NCBI RefSeq assembly: GCF_001620365.2
Contig: NZ_LQMT02000052.1
Span: 9,950 to 73,949 of the forward strand
Reading direction: 5' to 3'
Length of the DNA stretch: 64,000 nt
Source: Amycolatopsis keratiniphila subsp. keratiniphila
GTDB lineage: Bacteria; Actinomycetota; Actinomycetes; Mycobacteriales; Pseudonocardiaceae
In this document: positions 31,649 to 41,100 of the stretch, piece by piece
Layout of the letters: each line of letters opens with the position of its first letter
How positions within the stretch are numbered: the first letter of the stretch is position 1
Program-made: the position numbers and the translations under genes
Notes under the pieces: generated by a model
The model's input: the letters and a program-made list of their open reading frames with translations, nothing else
The model's database searches: none
Told to the model about the DNA's origin: nothing

Positions 31649-32200
31649 ATGGACGTCAGTCCGCTGCGGGTCGCGGTGATCGTCGGCAGCACCCGCGAAG
31701 GGCGGGTGGGGGACTCCGTCGGCAAATGGTTCACCGGCCGGGCGGAACACCGGGAAGACCTCGTCATCGACGTGGTCGACCTGGTCGACTTCGACCTGCC
31801 CGCCGGGCTGCCGGAGCATCCGACGCCCGACATGAAGCGGTTCGCGCGGCTGGTCGACGAGGCGGAGGCGTTCGTCGTCGTCACCCCCGAGTACAACCGC
31901 AGTTTCCCGGCGTCGCTCAAGCAGGCGATCGACTGCGCCTACGACGAGTGGCGCGCGAAACCGGTCGGCTTCGTCTCCTACGGCTACCGCTCCCAGGGTC
32001 TCTACGCCGTGGAGCAGCTGCGCACGATCTTCACCGAGCTGCACACGGTGACCATGCGCGACACCGTGGCCTTCAACCTCCTCGACGGCACCCTCGACTC
32101 CGACGGGCAGGTACAGGCCGTGACCACCTTGCTCGACGCACTCGCCTGGTGGGGCCTCGCCCTGCGCGACGCGCGCGCCGCCCGTCCCTACGTCTGCTGA
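31649..32200 (+). CDS. NADPH-dependent FMN reductase-like oxidoreductase
   Basis: The 183-residue flavodoxin-fold protein has the FMN phosphate loop GSTREGRVGDSV near residue 13 and the family motif TPEYNRSFPASLKQAIDC. It reduces quinones, azo compounds or free FMN in relatives. The ATG at 31649 has GAGGAGG seven bases upstream. It lies 23 bases before the DrrA-like gene on the same strand, so they may share a transcript. Confidence 0.93.
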   Translation: MDVSPLRVAVIVGSTREGRVGDSVGKWFTGRAEHREDLVIDVVDLVDFDLPAGLPEHPTPDMKRFARLVDEAEAFVVVTPEYNRSFPASLKQAIDCAYDEWRAKPVGFVSYGYRSQGLYAVEQLRTIFTELHTVTMRDTVAFNLLDGTLDSDGQVQAVTTLLDALAWWGLALRDARAARPYVC

Positions 32201-32223
32201 AAGCTTCTGAAAGGAAACGGAAA

Positions 32224-33204
32224 ATGAGTGAACTGGCCATCGAAGCCTCGGGGCTGGTCAAGGTGTTCGGCGAGAACCGGGCGGTCGACGGGATCGACCT
32301 GAAGGTCCCCGCCGGCACCGTGTACGGCGTCCTAGGGCCGAACGGCGCCGGCAAGACCACCGCGGTGAAGATGCTCGCGACCCTGCTCCGCCCCGACGGC
32401 GGTGAAGCGCGCATCTTCGGCAAGGACGTCGTCCGCGACGCCGACGCGGTCCGGTCCATGGTGAGCCTGACCGGGCAGTACGCCTCGGTCGACGAAGACC
32501 TGACCGGCACCGAGAACCTGGTGCTGATCGGCAGGCTGACCGGGCACCGCAAACCGGCCGCCCGCGCACGGGCGGCGGAGCTGCTGGCGGCGTTCGGTCT
32601 CACCGAGGCCGCGGGACGGCAGGTGAAGAACTACTCCGGCGGGATGCGGCGGCGGATCGACATCGCCGCGAGCATCCTCAACACCCCGGACGTGCTCTTC
32701 CTCGACGAACCGACGACCGGTCTCGATCCCCGCAGCCGCAACCAGGTCTGGGACATCGTGCGCGCGATCGTGAAGCACGGCACCACCGTCCTGTTGACCA
32801 CGCAGTACCTCGACGAGGCCGACCAGCTGGCTTCACGGATCGCGGTCATCGACCGCGGCAAGGTGATCGCCGAAGGCACCAAGGGCCAGCTGAAGGCGTC
32901 GGTCGGGGCGGGTGCCGTCCACGTCCGCCTGCGCGAGGCGGACCAGCGGCCCGCGGCCGAGGCGCTGCTCGTCAGCCACCTGGAGGCGCAGGTGCTCCTG
33001 GAGCCGGACCCGGTCGCGCTCACCGCACGGCTCACGGGCGAAAGCACCGAGCAGGGTGCCGCCGAGCACGCCGCGCGCGCACTGTCCGAACTCGCCCGCG
33101 CCGGCATCGTCGTCGACACGTTCTCCCTCGGCCAGCCGAGCCTCGACGAGGTCTTCCTGGCCCTCACCGACCGCACCGCCACCCCCGAGGAGAGTGCAGC
33201 TTGA
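32224..33204 (+). CDS. DrrA-type ABC transporter ATPase
   Basis: The 326-residue protein has Walker A GPNGAGKTT, the signature NYSGGMRRRIDIA, Walker B LFLDEPTTGLD and the extra C-terminal domain of the daunorubicin-resistance type. It powers export of a drug or lipid with the downstream permease. The ATG at 32224 is at the family position after GAAAGGAAACGG. The TGA overlaps a TTG start of a 58-codon frame, not the permease directly as in most drrAB pairs. Confidence 0.95.
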   Translation: MSELAIEASGLVKVFGENRAVDGIDLKVPAGTVYGVLGPNGAGKTTAVKMLATLLRPDGGEARIFGKDVVRDADAVRSMVSLTGQYASVDEDLTGTENLVLIGRLTGHRKPAARARAAELLAAFGLTEAAGRQVKNYSGGMRRRIDIAASILNTPDVLFLDEPTTGLDPRSRNQVWDIVRAIVKHGTTVLLTTQYLDEADQLASRIAVIDRGKVIAEGTKGQLKASVGAGAVHVRLREADQRPAAEALLVSHLEAQVLLEPDPVALTARLTGESTEQGAAEHAARALSELARAGIVVDTFSLGQPSLDEVFLALTDRTATPEESAA

Positions 33205-33377
33205 GCACGGAGTTCAAGCCGCCATTCGAATCTTCGGTGACCGAAGAGCGCGCGCCGGCCATGCCCCGCTATCGGGGCGGCAGGGCGCCTGGTCACTCGG
33301 ACAGAACGCTCATTTCCTACGTGCGCCCTGGCGACCCGATCGCGGACGCGCGCAAGACAAAGGAGGGGACAGCTTGA
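33201..33377 (+). CDS. 58-residue ORF between the ATPase and permease genes
   Basis: A TTG at 33201 overlaps the ATPase stop as TTGA, with GAGGAG about eight bases upstream. The frame runs 58 codons and ends in a TGA that overlaps the permease TTG, again as TTGA. The peptide is basic and has no recognised family. The 12-base sequence CAGCTTGAGCAC is repeated at both junctions (33197 and 33370), so the segment may be an insertion bounded by a direct repeat. It could be a true coupled small gene or merely an open insert. Confidence 0.4.
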   Translation: MSTEFKPPFESSVTEERAPAMPRYRGGRAPGHSDRTLISYVRPGDPIADARKTKEGTA

Positions 33378-34225
33378 GCACCACGGCAGTCAAAGACAAC
33401 GAACCGGTTCTCGCGGCACCGAAGGCGGAGGATCTCGCCGCCGTCCTGCTTTCGAAGAACCGCCCGCAGCGCCCCAGCGCGCTGTCGACATCGGTCACCT
33501 TCGGGTGGCGCGCGATGCTGAAGATCAAGCACGTGCCCGAGCAGCTGTTCGACGTCACGGCGTTCCCGATCATGATGACGCTGATGTTCACCTACCTGTT
33601 CGGCGGCGCGCTGTCCGATTCGCCGACGCAGTACCTGCAGTACCTGCTGCCGGGCATCATGGCGAGCAGCATCCTGATGATCACCATGTACACCGGGATC
33701 TCGGTCAACACCGACATCGAAAAGGGTGTCTTCGACCGGTTCCGCACGCTGCCGATCTGGCGGCCGTCGGCGATGGTCGGCTACCTGCTCGGCGACATGC
33801 TGCGCTACCTCATCGCCTCGCTGGTGATCCTCGGCGTCGGGCTGATCATGGGCTTCCGCCCCGCCGGTGGAGTCGGGGGCGTGGCCGCGGCGATCCTCCT
33901 GCTGCTGGCGTTCTCGTTCGCGTTCTCGTGGATCTGGACGATGTTCGGCCTGCTGCTGCGCAGCGAGAAGTCGGTGATGGGCGTCAGCATGATGGTGCTG
34001 TTCCCGCTGACCTTCCTCAGCAACATCTACGTCAATCCGGAGACGATGCCGGGCTGGTTGCAGGCCTTCGTCGACGTGAACCCGGTGACCCACGTGGTCG
34101 CGGCGGTCCGCTCGATGATGGACGGCAACTGGAACGGCGGCGAGATCAGCTGGGTGCTGATCGCCGGCGCGGTCATCCTCGCCATCTTCGGCACCTTGAC
34201 GATGCGGCTCTACAACCGCAAGTGA
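33374..34225 (+). CDS. DrrB-type ABC-2 transporter permease
   Basis: The 283-residue protein has six membrane helices and the ABC-2 permease motif region near FGLLLRSEKSVMGVSMM. It forms the channel for the DrrA-like ATPase and should export a hydrophobic compound. The start is a TTG at 33374 with GGAGGGG five to eight bases upstream. A strong terminator follows at 34238. Confidence 0.94.
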   Translation: MSTTAVKDNEPVLAAPKAEDLAAVLLSKNRPQRPSALSTSVTFGWRAMLKIKHVPEQLFDVTAFPIMMTLMFTYLFGGALSDSPTQYLQYLLPGIMASSILMITMYTGISVNTDIEKGVFDRFRTLPIWRPSAMVGYLLGDMLRYLIASLVILGVGLIMGFRPAGGVGGVAAAILLLLAFSFAFSWIWTMFGLLLRSEKSVMGVSMMVLFPLTFLSNIYVNPETMPGWLQAFVDVNPVTHVVAAVRSMMDGNWNGGEISWVLIAGAVILAIFGTLTMRLYNRK

Positions 34226-34237
34226 AACCGGGGGTAG

Positions 34238-34273
34238 GTCCCCTGGCGGCTCACAGCCGCCAGGGGACTTTTT
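34238..34273 (+). terminator. intrinsic terminator after the exporter operon
   Basis: GTCCCCTGGCGGCT pairs perfectly with AGCCGCCAGGGGAC over a three-base loop, followed by TTTTT. The stop codon of the convergent ATPase gene (34251-34253) lies in the loop, so the hairpin also covers the 3' end of that gene. Confidence 0.9.
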
Positions 34274-37200
34274 CCTCGGGTGCGTAACGGCACGACGAAC
34301 CGGTGGTGACCGACGCGCGCAGATGCGCGGCCAGTGCCGGATGCTGCTCGTCGAGTTTGCGCAGGGTGTCCCGGATGCGGGCGGTCACCGTCTTGCGGGC
34401 GCGTTCGGCCTCGTCGCCGAGCCGCCGGGTGCGGCCGCCGAGCCCGGCCGCGGACCGCAGTTCGGCCAGCAGGGCGTCCCGTTCCCGGTCCAGCGCCGCG
34501 GCGTGCGCGTCCTGGCCCAGCCCGGTCGCGGTGTCGATCAGTTCGTCGAGTTCGTCCAGCCGCGCGCGGTACCGGGCCTTCGCCTCGTCGTCGAGGACGG
34601 CGTCCCCGCCGAGACTCTTCGCGGCGACGACCACCTCGCCTCCCTTCGGATCGAGCAAGCGGACGGCCGCCACCTCCGAACCCGGCCTGCCGAGCAGGAA
34701 ATGCAGATCCCGCAGGCCTTTCGAGTCCGGAAGGTGGGCGGTGACGCCGTCGAAGCGCAAGGTCCACACGGCTTCGTCGCGGCGGAACTCGGCCGTCGGC
34801 GCCGCCGGGGTCCGCGCGCCCTCCCGCGCCCGCGTCACCCTGGCCACGACCTGTCGCATACCGAGCGCGGTGGCTTCTCTGTCCACTTCGGACAGCAGGG
34901 TCACCGCGGCCGTCGTGTCGCCGTCGAGGTTACGGCCGAGGAGGGCGATCCCCAGCCAGGACTTGGCTTCGGTCGCCCAGACCGTCGCCCGGAGACGATC
35001 CGCGGAGAGCACGGCACCGCGCAGCCGGTCCACCGCTTCGTTCCACCGTTCCTGCGCGAGATCGAGCCTGCCGAGCCAGAGGTCGACCGGGCCGGAGATT
35101 TCGCAGCCGTACAGGGAAACCAGCCACTCCCCGCTGGACGGAGCGAGGAGCGCGCGGGCCGCTTCACAGCGTTCGGGATCGCGTGAGACCGCCGCCGTAT
35201 GCGCTTGACAGCGCAACCACAACGCTTCCAGGTCACGCGGGTACGGTTTCGCGTCGGCGGCGAGATCGGTGAGCCGGAGGGCCTCCCCGACGTCTTCGCG
35301 CTGGGCCGCGGTGATCGCCTCCATCATCCGGCCGTAGGCGTACCCGCCGCGGGAGATTTCGCGGTGCAACCCGGCGAGCTCGTCGAACCGTCCCTCCAGG
35401 CACCACCGGGCCCACTGCTGCAACTGGCTCAGGTCACCGAAATGGGGATGCTCGTCTCCTGCGTGGCACGACACCACCTGCTGGATGAACGCCTCGGCTT
35501 CGGAGAACCGGCCCTGGAGCGTGGCGATGATGCTCTGGTCGATCCGGGACGCCAGCTGCGAACTCGGCGCCCTCCCGGTAGCCGCCAGGGCCAGGAACTC
35601 CTGGTATTGCTCGAAATACCGGGGATCGCCCTGTTCGAGCAGCGCCACCCACTTGAACGACGCCGCGTAGTGCTCCAATTCCGGGTTCGAGGTGCGGCGG
35701 CCGACGAGGACCAGTTCGTCGGTGAGCCGCTCGCGTTCCGCGGCGCTGCCCGGCCCCCAGATCGCGTCGTGCCGGGCCCACAGACCGAACAACAGGGCGG
35801 AATCGTCCTGATCGTCGCGGGCGGTGATCATGATGTGCGCGGTCAGTTCCTGAGTCATCTCCTCGACGGTGACGTCCCGGCCGGGCTCGCGGACGCACAG
35901 CCGTCCGTGCGCTTCGGTGAGCACCTTGGCCGTCTCGTCGACCCGCAGGCCTTTGTGATCGGCGCGGACCAGGGTCAACGCGAGCCGGGCGAGGAGATCG
36001 TCGTCGTCGAGTTCACGGATGAGCACCGCGACGTCGTCGAGGACCTGCCTGCCCTCCTCCGTTTCCTGGTGGCGGGTCAGGTGCGCGCCCAGTTCGAGCG
36101 CGATGACCGCCTGCCGCCGCCGGTCTTCGACGATCTCCATCGCCCGCCGGTAGTGCGTGGTCGTCTCCTCGATCGCCATCCGGCCGGTCGCGTCGATCGC
36201 GGCGGCGAGCAGCAGGTCGACGGCCTCGTCCGGATCGAGTTCCCGGCCCGCGAGCAGCGCGTGCCGGGCCATGTCCGCGGGGAAGAGCCGGTCCGGCGAC
36301 GACGGCGTCTCGCGGGCGGCCGCGACGACCGCGGCGTGGTGCTTGCGGCGGTCCGGTTCGGACAGGCTCGCGTACAGCGTCTCGCGGACGAGGTCGTGGG
36401 CGAAAGCGAACCGGCCCTGCCCGTGTACCACGACCAGCCGCGCCGCGACGGCCTGGTCGAGCAGCCGGTCCACCTGGGGCACGGGTGCCGACGCCACCCC
36501 CGCGAGCAGACGGCGGTGGAACTCCCTGCCGAGCACGGACGCGGTGGTCAGCAGAGCGAGGACCGGCTGGGGGAGCAGGGAAAGCCGCCTCTGCAGGGCG
36601 TCGGCCACGCCGGGGGCGATGGTCTCGGCGGAACCGCCGCTGTGCCACAGCCGCGCCGTCTGCTCGACGAAGAACGGATTCCCGCCGGTGCGGCGGTGGA
36701 CCTCGGCGACCAGTGCCTCGTCGGGCTCCGCGCCCGCCGTCCTGGCCATGAGCGTGCCGACCTCGTCCGGTTCGAGGCCGGTGAGAGTGACCGAAGTGGC
36801 CTTCGCGAGCAACGGCAGCATGAGTGAGCGAAGCGGATGGTCGGTCGCTTCGACCTCGACATCCCGGTACGTGCCGATCAGCAGCAGCCGTTCGAACCAG
36901 GTGTGCTGGGCGGCGAACTCCAGCAGCCGCAGCGACGCGGCATCGGCCCAGTGCAGGTCGTCGAGCACCACGACGACCGGCTGGTCCTGTGAAGCGGCCA
37001 CCAGCACACTCGTCACCGCGTCGTACAACCGGAACCCGTCCGCCGCGCCGTCGCCGCGCGCCTCGCCGAGCAGGACGTCCAACGCGCTGTCGGCCATCGC
37101 GGCCCAGCAGCGCTCGCCGACCGCGCGCCGCAGCCCGCGGACCACCTGCGTCCACGGCCAGTAGCCCGGAGAGCTCGCCGAGTCCCAGCAGGATCCGTTG

Positions 37201-37376
37201 AGCACGAGGGCGCCGAGCCGTTTCGCTTCCTCGGCGGCGCCGGTGACGAGCGTGGTCTTGCCGATTCCGGCCTCTCCGGTGACCAGCACCAGCCCGCCGT
37301 GGCTTTCGGTGGCGCGGGCGATCTCCGCGCGGAGCACTCCCGCGGGATGGTCACGTCCGATGAGCGCGGCTGACAT
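34251..37376 (-). CDS. large AAA-ATPase regulator-like protein without LuxR domain
   Basis: The 1041-residue protein has an N-terminal AAA ATPase (Walker A GEAGIGKTT near 35, Walker B VVVVLDDLHWAD near 140) and a long TPR-like helical region. The architecture is that of LuxR-family LAL regulators, but the C-terminus lacks the LuxR helix-turn-helix. Instead there is a small domain (LRFDGVTAHLPDSKGLRDL, near 870) plus a charged helical tail, a combination I recall from other actinomycete ATPases. Role unknown; signalling is likely. Divergent from the P450 gene. Confidence 0.85.
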   Translation of the reverse strand: MSAALIGRDHPAGVLRAEIARATESHGGLVLVTGEAGIGKTTLVTGAAEEAKRLGALVLNGSCWDSASSPGYWPWTQVVRGLRRAVGERCWAAMADSALDVLLGEARGDGAADGFRLYDAVTSVLVAASQDQPVVVVLDDLHWADAASLRLLEFAAQHTWFERLLLIGTYRDVEVEATDHPLRSLMLPLLAKATSVTLTGLEPDEVGTLMARTAGAEPDEALVAEVHRRTGGNPFFVEQTARLWHSGGSAETIAPGVADALQRRLSLLPQPVLALLTTASVLGREFHRRLLAGVASAPVPQVDRLLDQAVAARLVVVHGQGRFAFAHDLVRETLYASLSEPDRRKHHAAVVAAARETPSSPDRLFPADMARHALLAGRELDPDEAVDLLLAAAIDATGRMAIEETTTHYRRAMEIVEDRRRQAVIALELGAHLTRHQETEEGRQVLDDVAVLIRELDDDDLLARLALTLVRADHKGLRVDETAKVLTEAHGRLCVREPGRDVTVEEMTQELTAHIMITARDDQDDSALLFGLWARHDAIWGPGSAAERERLTDELVLVGRRTSNPELEHYAASFKWVALLEQGDPRYFEQYQEFLALAATGRAPSSQLASRIDQSIIATLQGRFSEAEAFIQQVVSCHAGDEHPHFGDLSQLQQWARWCLEGRFDELAGLHREISRGGYAYGRMMEAITAAQREDVGEALRLTDLAADAKPYPRDLEALWLRCQAHTAAVSRDPERCEAARALLAPSSGEWLVSLYGCEISGPVDLWLGRLDLAQERWNEAVDRLRGAVLSADRLRATVWATEAKSWLGIALLGRNLDGDTTAAVTLLSEVDREATALGMRQVVARVTRAREGARTPAAPTAEFRRDEAVWTLRFDGVTAHLPDSKGLRDLHFLLGRPGSEVAAVRLLDPKGGEVVVAAKSLGGDAVLDDEAKARYRARLDELDELIDTATGLGQDAHAAALDRERDALLAELRSAAGLGGRTRRLGDEAERARKTVTARIRDTLRKLDEQHPALAAHLRASVTTGSSCRYAPEEKVPWRL

Positions 37377-37632
37377 GTCCGAATCCTCCCAGTAGGGTCC
37401 GACAATCTCACGACGCGCGCCCGCTGTCAGGCGTTACCCCCGGTCCGCGGTGACCGAGGGTGACCGACGTCTCCCGGTCTCCGGGAACCTTTGACGGGGA
37501 AGAACCGACTTTCTGGACGTGAGTAATCGAGTGGGACGGCGGGTGAACAGCCGTCGAAATTCCTGCCCTGACGGGCGGCGGCGGCCTGTTGTGCCAGGTC
37601 ACGTGATCGCGGGCTGGAGTAGGGTGCAAAGT

Positions 37633-38907
37633 ATGGGGAGCATTCGCTCGCGCGTGCTGGCTTGGATCGGCCGCCGTTACCTCGCGCGTCAGCAGAAGAA
37701 CGGTTTCGACCTGTCCAAGATGTCGATCATCCCGGACAACGCGCTGCTGCCGCTCAAGCGCGACGGTCTCGACCCGGTGGCCGAGCTGGGCCGGATCCGC
37801 GCGGCGGAGCCGATCAGCAAGCTCGACCTGCCGTTCGGGATGAACGGCTGGCTGGTCACCGGCTACGACGAGGCCAAGGCCGTGCTTGGCAAGGTCGGCG
37901 AGTTCAGCAGCGACTTCACGAACCTGGTCGGGAACGCCGGCGTGACCGAGGACCAGAACCCGGGCGGGCTCGGGTTCGCCGATCCGCCGGTGCACACCCG
38001 GCTGCGGCGGCTGCTCACGCCGGAATTCACCATGCGGCGGCTCTCGCGCCTGACGCCGCGGATCGACGAGATCGTCGCCGAGCAGCTCGACGCGATGGAG
38101 AAGGCGGACGGCCCCGTCGATCTGTGGGAGGCCTTCGCGCTGCCGATCCCGTCGCTGACGATCTGTGAACTGCTGGGCGTCCCGTACGAGGATCGCGACG
38201 ACTTCCAGCGGCTGAGCACCGCGCGGTTCGACCTCTTCGGCGGCGCGGGGGCGTCACTCGGCGCGATGACCGAGTCACTGTCCTATCTGGACGAGATCGT
38301 CAAGAAGCAGCGCGAGCAGCCGGGCGACGGCCTGCTCGGCATGCTCATCAAGGAGCACGGCGACGAGATCGACGACCGCGAGCTGGCGGGCCTCGCCGAC
38401 GGCGTGCTCACCGGTGGACTGGAGACCACGGCGAGCATGCTCGCGCTCGGCGCGCTCGTGCTGCTCAAGGATCGCGAGCTGTTCGAGACCGTCCGCGGTG
38501 ACGACGAGGCCGTCCACAAGTTCGTCGAGGAACTCCTGCGGTACCTGACCGTGGTGCAGATGGCCTTCCCCCGGTTCGCCAAGGAGGACATGGAGATCGC
38601 CGGCGTCCGGATCGCGAAGGGCGACATCGTGTTGGTGTCGCTCAGCGTCGCGAACCGCGACGGCGTCCTCGGCGAGGACATGGAGAAGTTCGACGCGACC
38701 CGTGAGCCGACGTCGCATCTCGCCTTCGGCTGGGGCATCCACCGCTGCATCGGTGCCGAACTGGCCAGGATGGAACTGCGCACGGCGTATCCCGCGCTGG
38801 TCCGCCGGTTCCCGGAGATGCGGCTGGCGGTCGAACCGGAAGAGGTCGGCTTCCGGAAGGTTTCCATCGTCTACGGCGTCGACGCGCTGCCCGTGCTGCT
38901 GGACTGA
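37633..38907 (+). CDS. cytochrome P450
   Basis: The 424-residue protein has the I-helix motif GGLETTAS, the K-helix ExxR in EELLR and the heme loop FGWGIHRCIG with the cysteine ligand. It is a soluble bacterial P450 needing ferredoxin partners, which are not in the window. The ATG at 37633 is preferred over longer upstream frames that enter the promoter. No neighbour suggests the substrate. Confidence 0.95.
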   Translation: MGSIRSRVLAWIGRRYLARQQKNGFDLSKMSIIPDNALLPLKRDGLDPVAELGRIRAAEPISKLDLPFGMNGWLVTGYDEAKAVLGKVGEFSSDFTNLVGNAGVTEDQNPGGLGFADPPVHTRLRRLLTPEFTMRRLSRLTPRIDEIVAEQLDAMEKADGPVDLWEAFALPIPSLTICELLGVPYEDRDDFQRLSTARFDLFGGAGASLGAMTESLSYLDEIVKKQREQPGDGLLGMLIKEHGDEIDDRELAGLADGVLTGGLETTASMLALGALVLLKDRELFETVRGDDEAVHKFVEELLRYLTVVQMAFPRFAKEDMEIAGVRIAKGDIVLVSLSVANRDGVLGEDMEKFDATREPTSHLAFGWGIHRCIGAELARMELRTAYPALVRRFPEMRLAVEPEEVGFRKVSIVYGVDALPVLLD

Positions 38908-38910
38908 TCC

Positions 38911-39537
38911 TCAGGCGACTCCTCTCGGGCGGAACTGGATGCTGATCCTCGGCCCGACCGGTTTGGCCGTCTTGGGGACGGCGTGTTCCCAGGTGCGCTG
39001 GCAGCTGCCGCCCATGACGATCAGGTCACCGTGGCCGAGGGCGTGGCGGACCGTCTCGCCTCCGCCACGCGGGCGCAGCGCCAGCTGCCGGGCGGCACCG
39101 ACCGAGACGATCGCGACCATGGTGTCCTCGGTGCGGGAGCGGCCGGTGTCGTCGCCGTGCCAGGCGACACTGTCGCGACCGTCCCGGTAGAAGCACAGAC
39201 CGGAGGTCACGAACGGCTCGCCGAGCTCTTGCGCGTAGTGCGCCGAAAGTGCCTCCCGTGCCTCCGTGAGGATCGGGTGGGGGAGCGGCATGCCTTCGCG
39301 GTAGTAGCTCAGCAGCCGGGGAACGGCGACGACACGGTCGTACATCTGCCGTCGTTCGGCGTGCCACGGCACGTCTTCGGCGAGCCGGGTGAACAGCTCG
39401 TCGGCGCCGGTGAGCCAGCCGGGCAGCACGTCGATCCAGGCGCCGCGGGTCAGCTCGGTGCGCCGGAGCCCATCCAGCGAGCCGAGCCCGAGCACCGCGC
39501 ACTCGTCGAACAGCGAGGCTTGAAGGGCGGGGGTCAT
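38911..39537 (-). CDS. AlkB-type 2-oxoglutarate/Fe(II) dioxygenase
   Basis: The 208-residue protein shows the AlkB iron-binding pattern: HxD in AWHGDD and a later histidine in WEHAVPK, with the 2-oxoglutarate arginine region PRISIQFRPR. It should repair alkylated bases by oxidative demethylation. It converges with the P450 gene with three bases between stops, and a divergent hydrolase gene begins 98 bases upstream. Confidence 0.93.
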   Translation of the reverse strand: MTPALQASLFDECAVLGLGSLDGLRRTELTRGAWIDVLPGWLTGADELFTRLAEDVPWHAERRQMYDRVVAVPRLLSYYREGMPLPHPILTEAREALSAHYAQELGEPFVTSGLCFYRDGRDSVAWHGDDTGRSRTEDTMVAIVSVGAARQLALRPRGGGETVRHALGHGDLIVMGGSCQRTWEHAVPKTAKPVGPRISIQFRPRGVA

Positions 39538-39635
39538 GGCATCCGAACCTACCCCGGTTCCGATCGTTTGTCGAACGGGTGTTCGAGTGGGTAAATGACC
39601 TGCTTCTGTCGGTGCGGTCGGGCACGATGGTCGGC

Positions 39636-40415
39636 ATGATCCACACAGTGACGTCCGCGGACGGAACGCCGATCGCGTTCGAACGGCGCGGCGAGGGCCC
39701 GGCGCTGGTCGTCGTCGCGGGCGCGGGCAACGATCGGCACGGCGACGAACCGCTGGTCGCGGAGCTGACGGCAGAGTTCTCCGTGGTGACCTACGACCGC
39801 CGGGGCCGGGGCGACAGCGGCGACACCGCGCCGTACTCGGCCGAGCGTGAGATCGAGGACCTGGCCGCGGTCGTCGCCGCGCTCGGTGAGCCGGTGATCG
39901 TGCACGGCATCTCCTCCGGCGGCGCGCTGGCGCTCCTGGCGGCCGCGGCGGGCGTGCCGATGGAGCGGCTGTCCGTCTTCGAGCCGCCTTATCGCGGCGA
40001 GACGGAAGAAGTCCCCGAGGGGTACGCCGACGAGATGCGCGAGCTGGTCGCGGCGGACCGCTGGGACGACGCCGTCGCGCTGTTCACGATGTCCGCGGTC
40101 GGCACGCCGGCGGAGGCCGTCGCCGCGGCCAAGGCGACGCCGATGTGGGCGGAGCTGCGCTCGTTCGCGCCCACGCTCGTCTACGACGCCTTCGTGATGA
40201 GGGATTCCAAGGTGCCGGGCGAGTTGGCGTCGATCGCGACACCCGTGCTCGTGGTGAACAGCAACGGCAGCACCGACTGGCTGAAGGCCGCCGCTCTCGC
40301 CGCGGCGAAGACGGTCCCGGGGGCACGGCAGGTCGAGCTGGACGGGGAGTTCCACAGCGTCGCACCGGAGCGGCTCGTGCCGGAACTCAGCGCGTTCTAC
40401 CGGGATCCTCGATGA
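39636..40415 (+). CDS. alpha/beta hydrolase
   Basis: The 259-residue protein has the nucleophile elbow GISSGG (near residue 92), an YDRRGRGDSG oxyanion segment and the C-terminal histidine in FHSVAPE. It is a small esterase or haloperoxidase-like enzyme with unknown substrate. ATGs at 39627 and 39636 are both possible; the second matches related N-termini. It overlaps the convergent ASCH-domain gene by 29 bases. Confidence 0.88.
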   Translation: MIHTVTSADGTPIAFERRGEGPALVVVAGAGNDRHGDEPLVAELTAEFSVVTYDRRGRGDSGDTAPYSAEREIEDLAAVVAALGEPVIVHGISSGGALALLAAAAGVPMERLSVFEPPYRGETEEVPEGYADEMRELVAADRWDDAVALFTMSAVGTPAEAVAAAKATPMWAELRSFAPTLVYDAFVMRDSKVPGELASIATPVLVVNSNGSTDWLKAAALAAAKTVPGARQVELDGEFHSVAPERLVPELSAFYRDPR

Positions 40416-40974
40416 GGCGCAGGTAGGCCTCGCCGCGCGGGGAGATCCGGTAGCCGACTTCGAGGCTGTGCGTCAGGCCCAGGTTCTTCAACTTGCGGAT
40501 GTCGACCTTCAACGGTTCCTTCTCGCGGCCGAGGAGGTCGGCGAGGTCCTGCGCGCGGCGGCCGGGATTTTCGGCGATGAGCCGCAAGGTTTCGTGCGTC
40601 CACGGGCGGCGTCTGTCCAACTTGGACAAGCGTTTGCCGATGGCTTCGGCGTCCTTTTCGGACAGTTTGGCGTCCGCGCTGAGCGCTTGCCGGGGATCGG
40701 GACCGACGTAGCGCAGCCGGATCCGGTACACCGGGGCGTCCGCGGGGCCGCGGAGTGTCGCGCGGACGGCGTTCGCGGACTCCGCGCCCGAGCGGCGTGC
40801 CTCGGCCTCGGTGATGCCGTCCGGGTCGACGATCTCGACCGAGACGACCTCGATCACCCCGGCCTCCAGGCGCATGACGTCGCCGGGGCGGACGTTCTGT
40901 TTCGACCAGCGCCGGAAGGCCAGGTCGATCGTCCCGGCCGCCAGTCCTTCGAGGACCGTCAAGGAGAGGATCAC
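40387..40974 (-). CDS. ASCH-domain protein with C-terminal winged helix
   Basis: The 195-residue protein begins VILSLTVLEGLAAGTIDLAF, which matches the start of the ASCH (ASC-1 homology) RNA-binding fold. It ends with a winged-helix-like region (about 125-190). ASCH proteins bind or process RNA or nucleosides. The GTG at 40974 suits the domain edge; an ATG at 41070 would add 32 residues and reach close to the divergent secreted-protein gene. Confidence 0.75.
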   Translation of the reverse strand: MILSLTVLEGLAAGTIDLAFRRWSKQNVRPGDVMRLEAGVIEVVSVEIVDPDGITEAEARRSGAESANAVRATLRGPADAPVYRIRLRYVGPDPRQALSADAKLSEKDAEAIGKRLSKLDRRRPWTHETLRLIAENPGRRAQDLADLLGREKEPLKVDIRKLKNLGLTHSLEVGYRISPRGEAYLRLIEDPGRTR

Positions 40975-41100
40975 CGTCGTTACCCAATCAGCGGGACGCC
41001 GGGGCGTCAACGTCTTGTCCGACGACGGTTCGTGCTCGTACAGTCGCAGCCTGGTCCTGGTCTGGACCATCACCGCCGCCCTGAGTGTGCAGGAGGCAGG

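Noticed and set aside
34251..37376. LuxR helix-turn-helix at the end of the large ATPase
   Set aside because: The C-terminus contains no LuxR motif; only the upstream ATPase and helical parts match such regulators.
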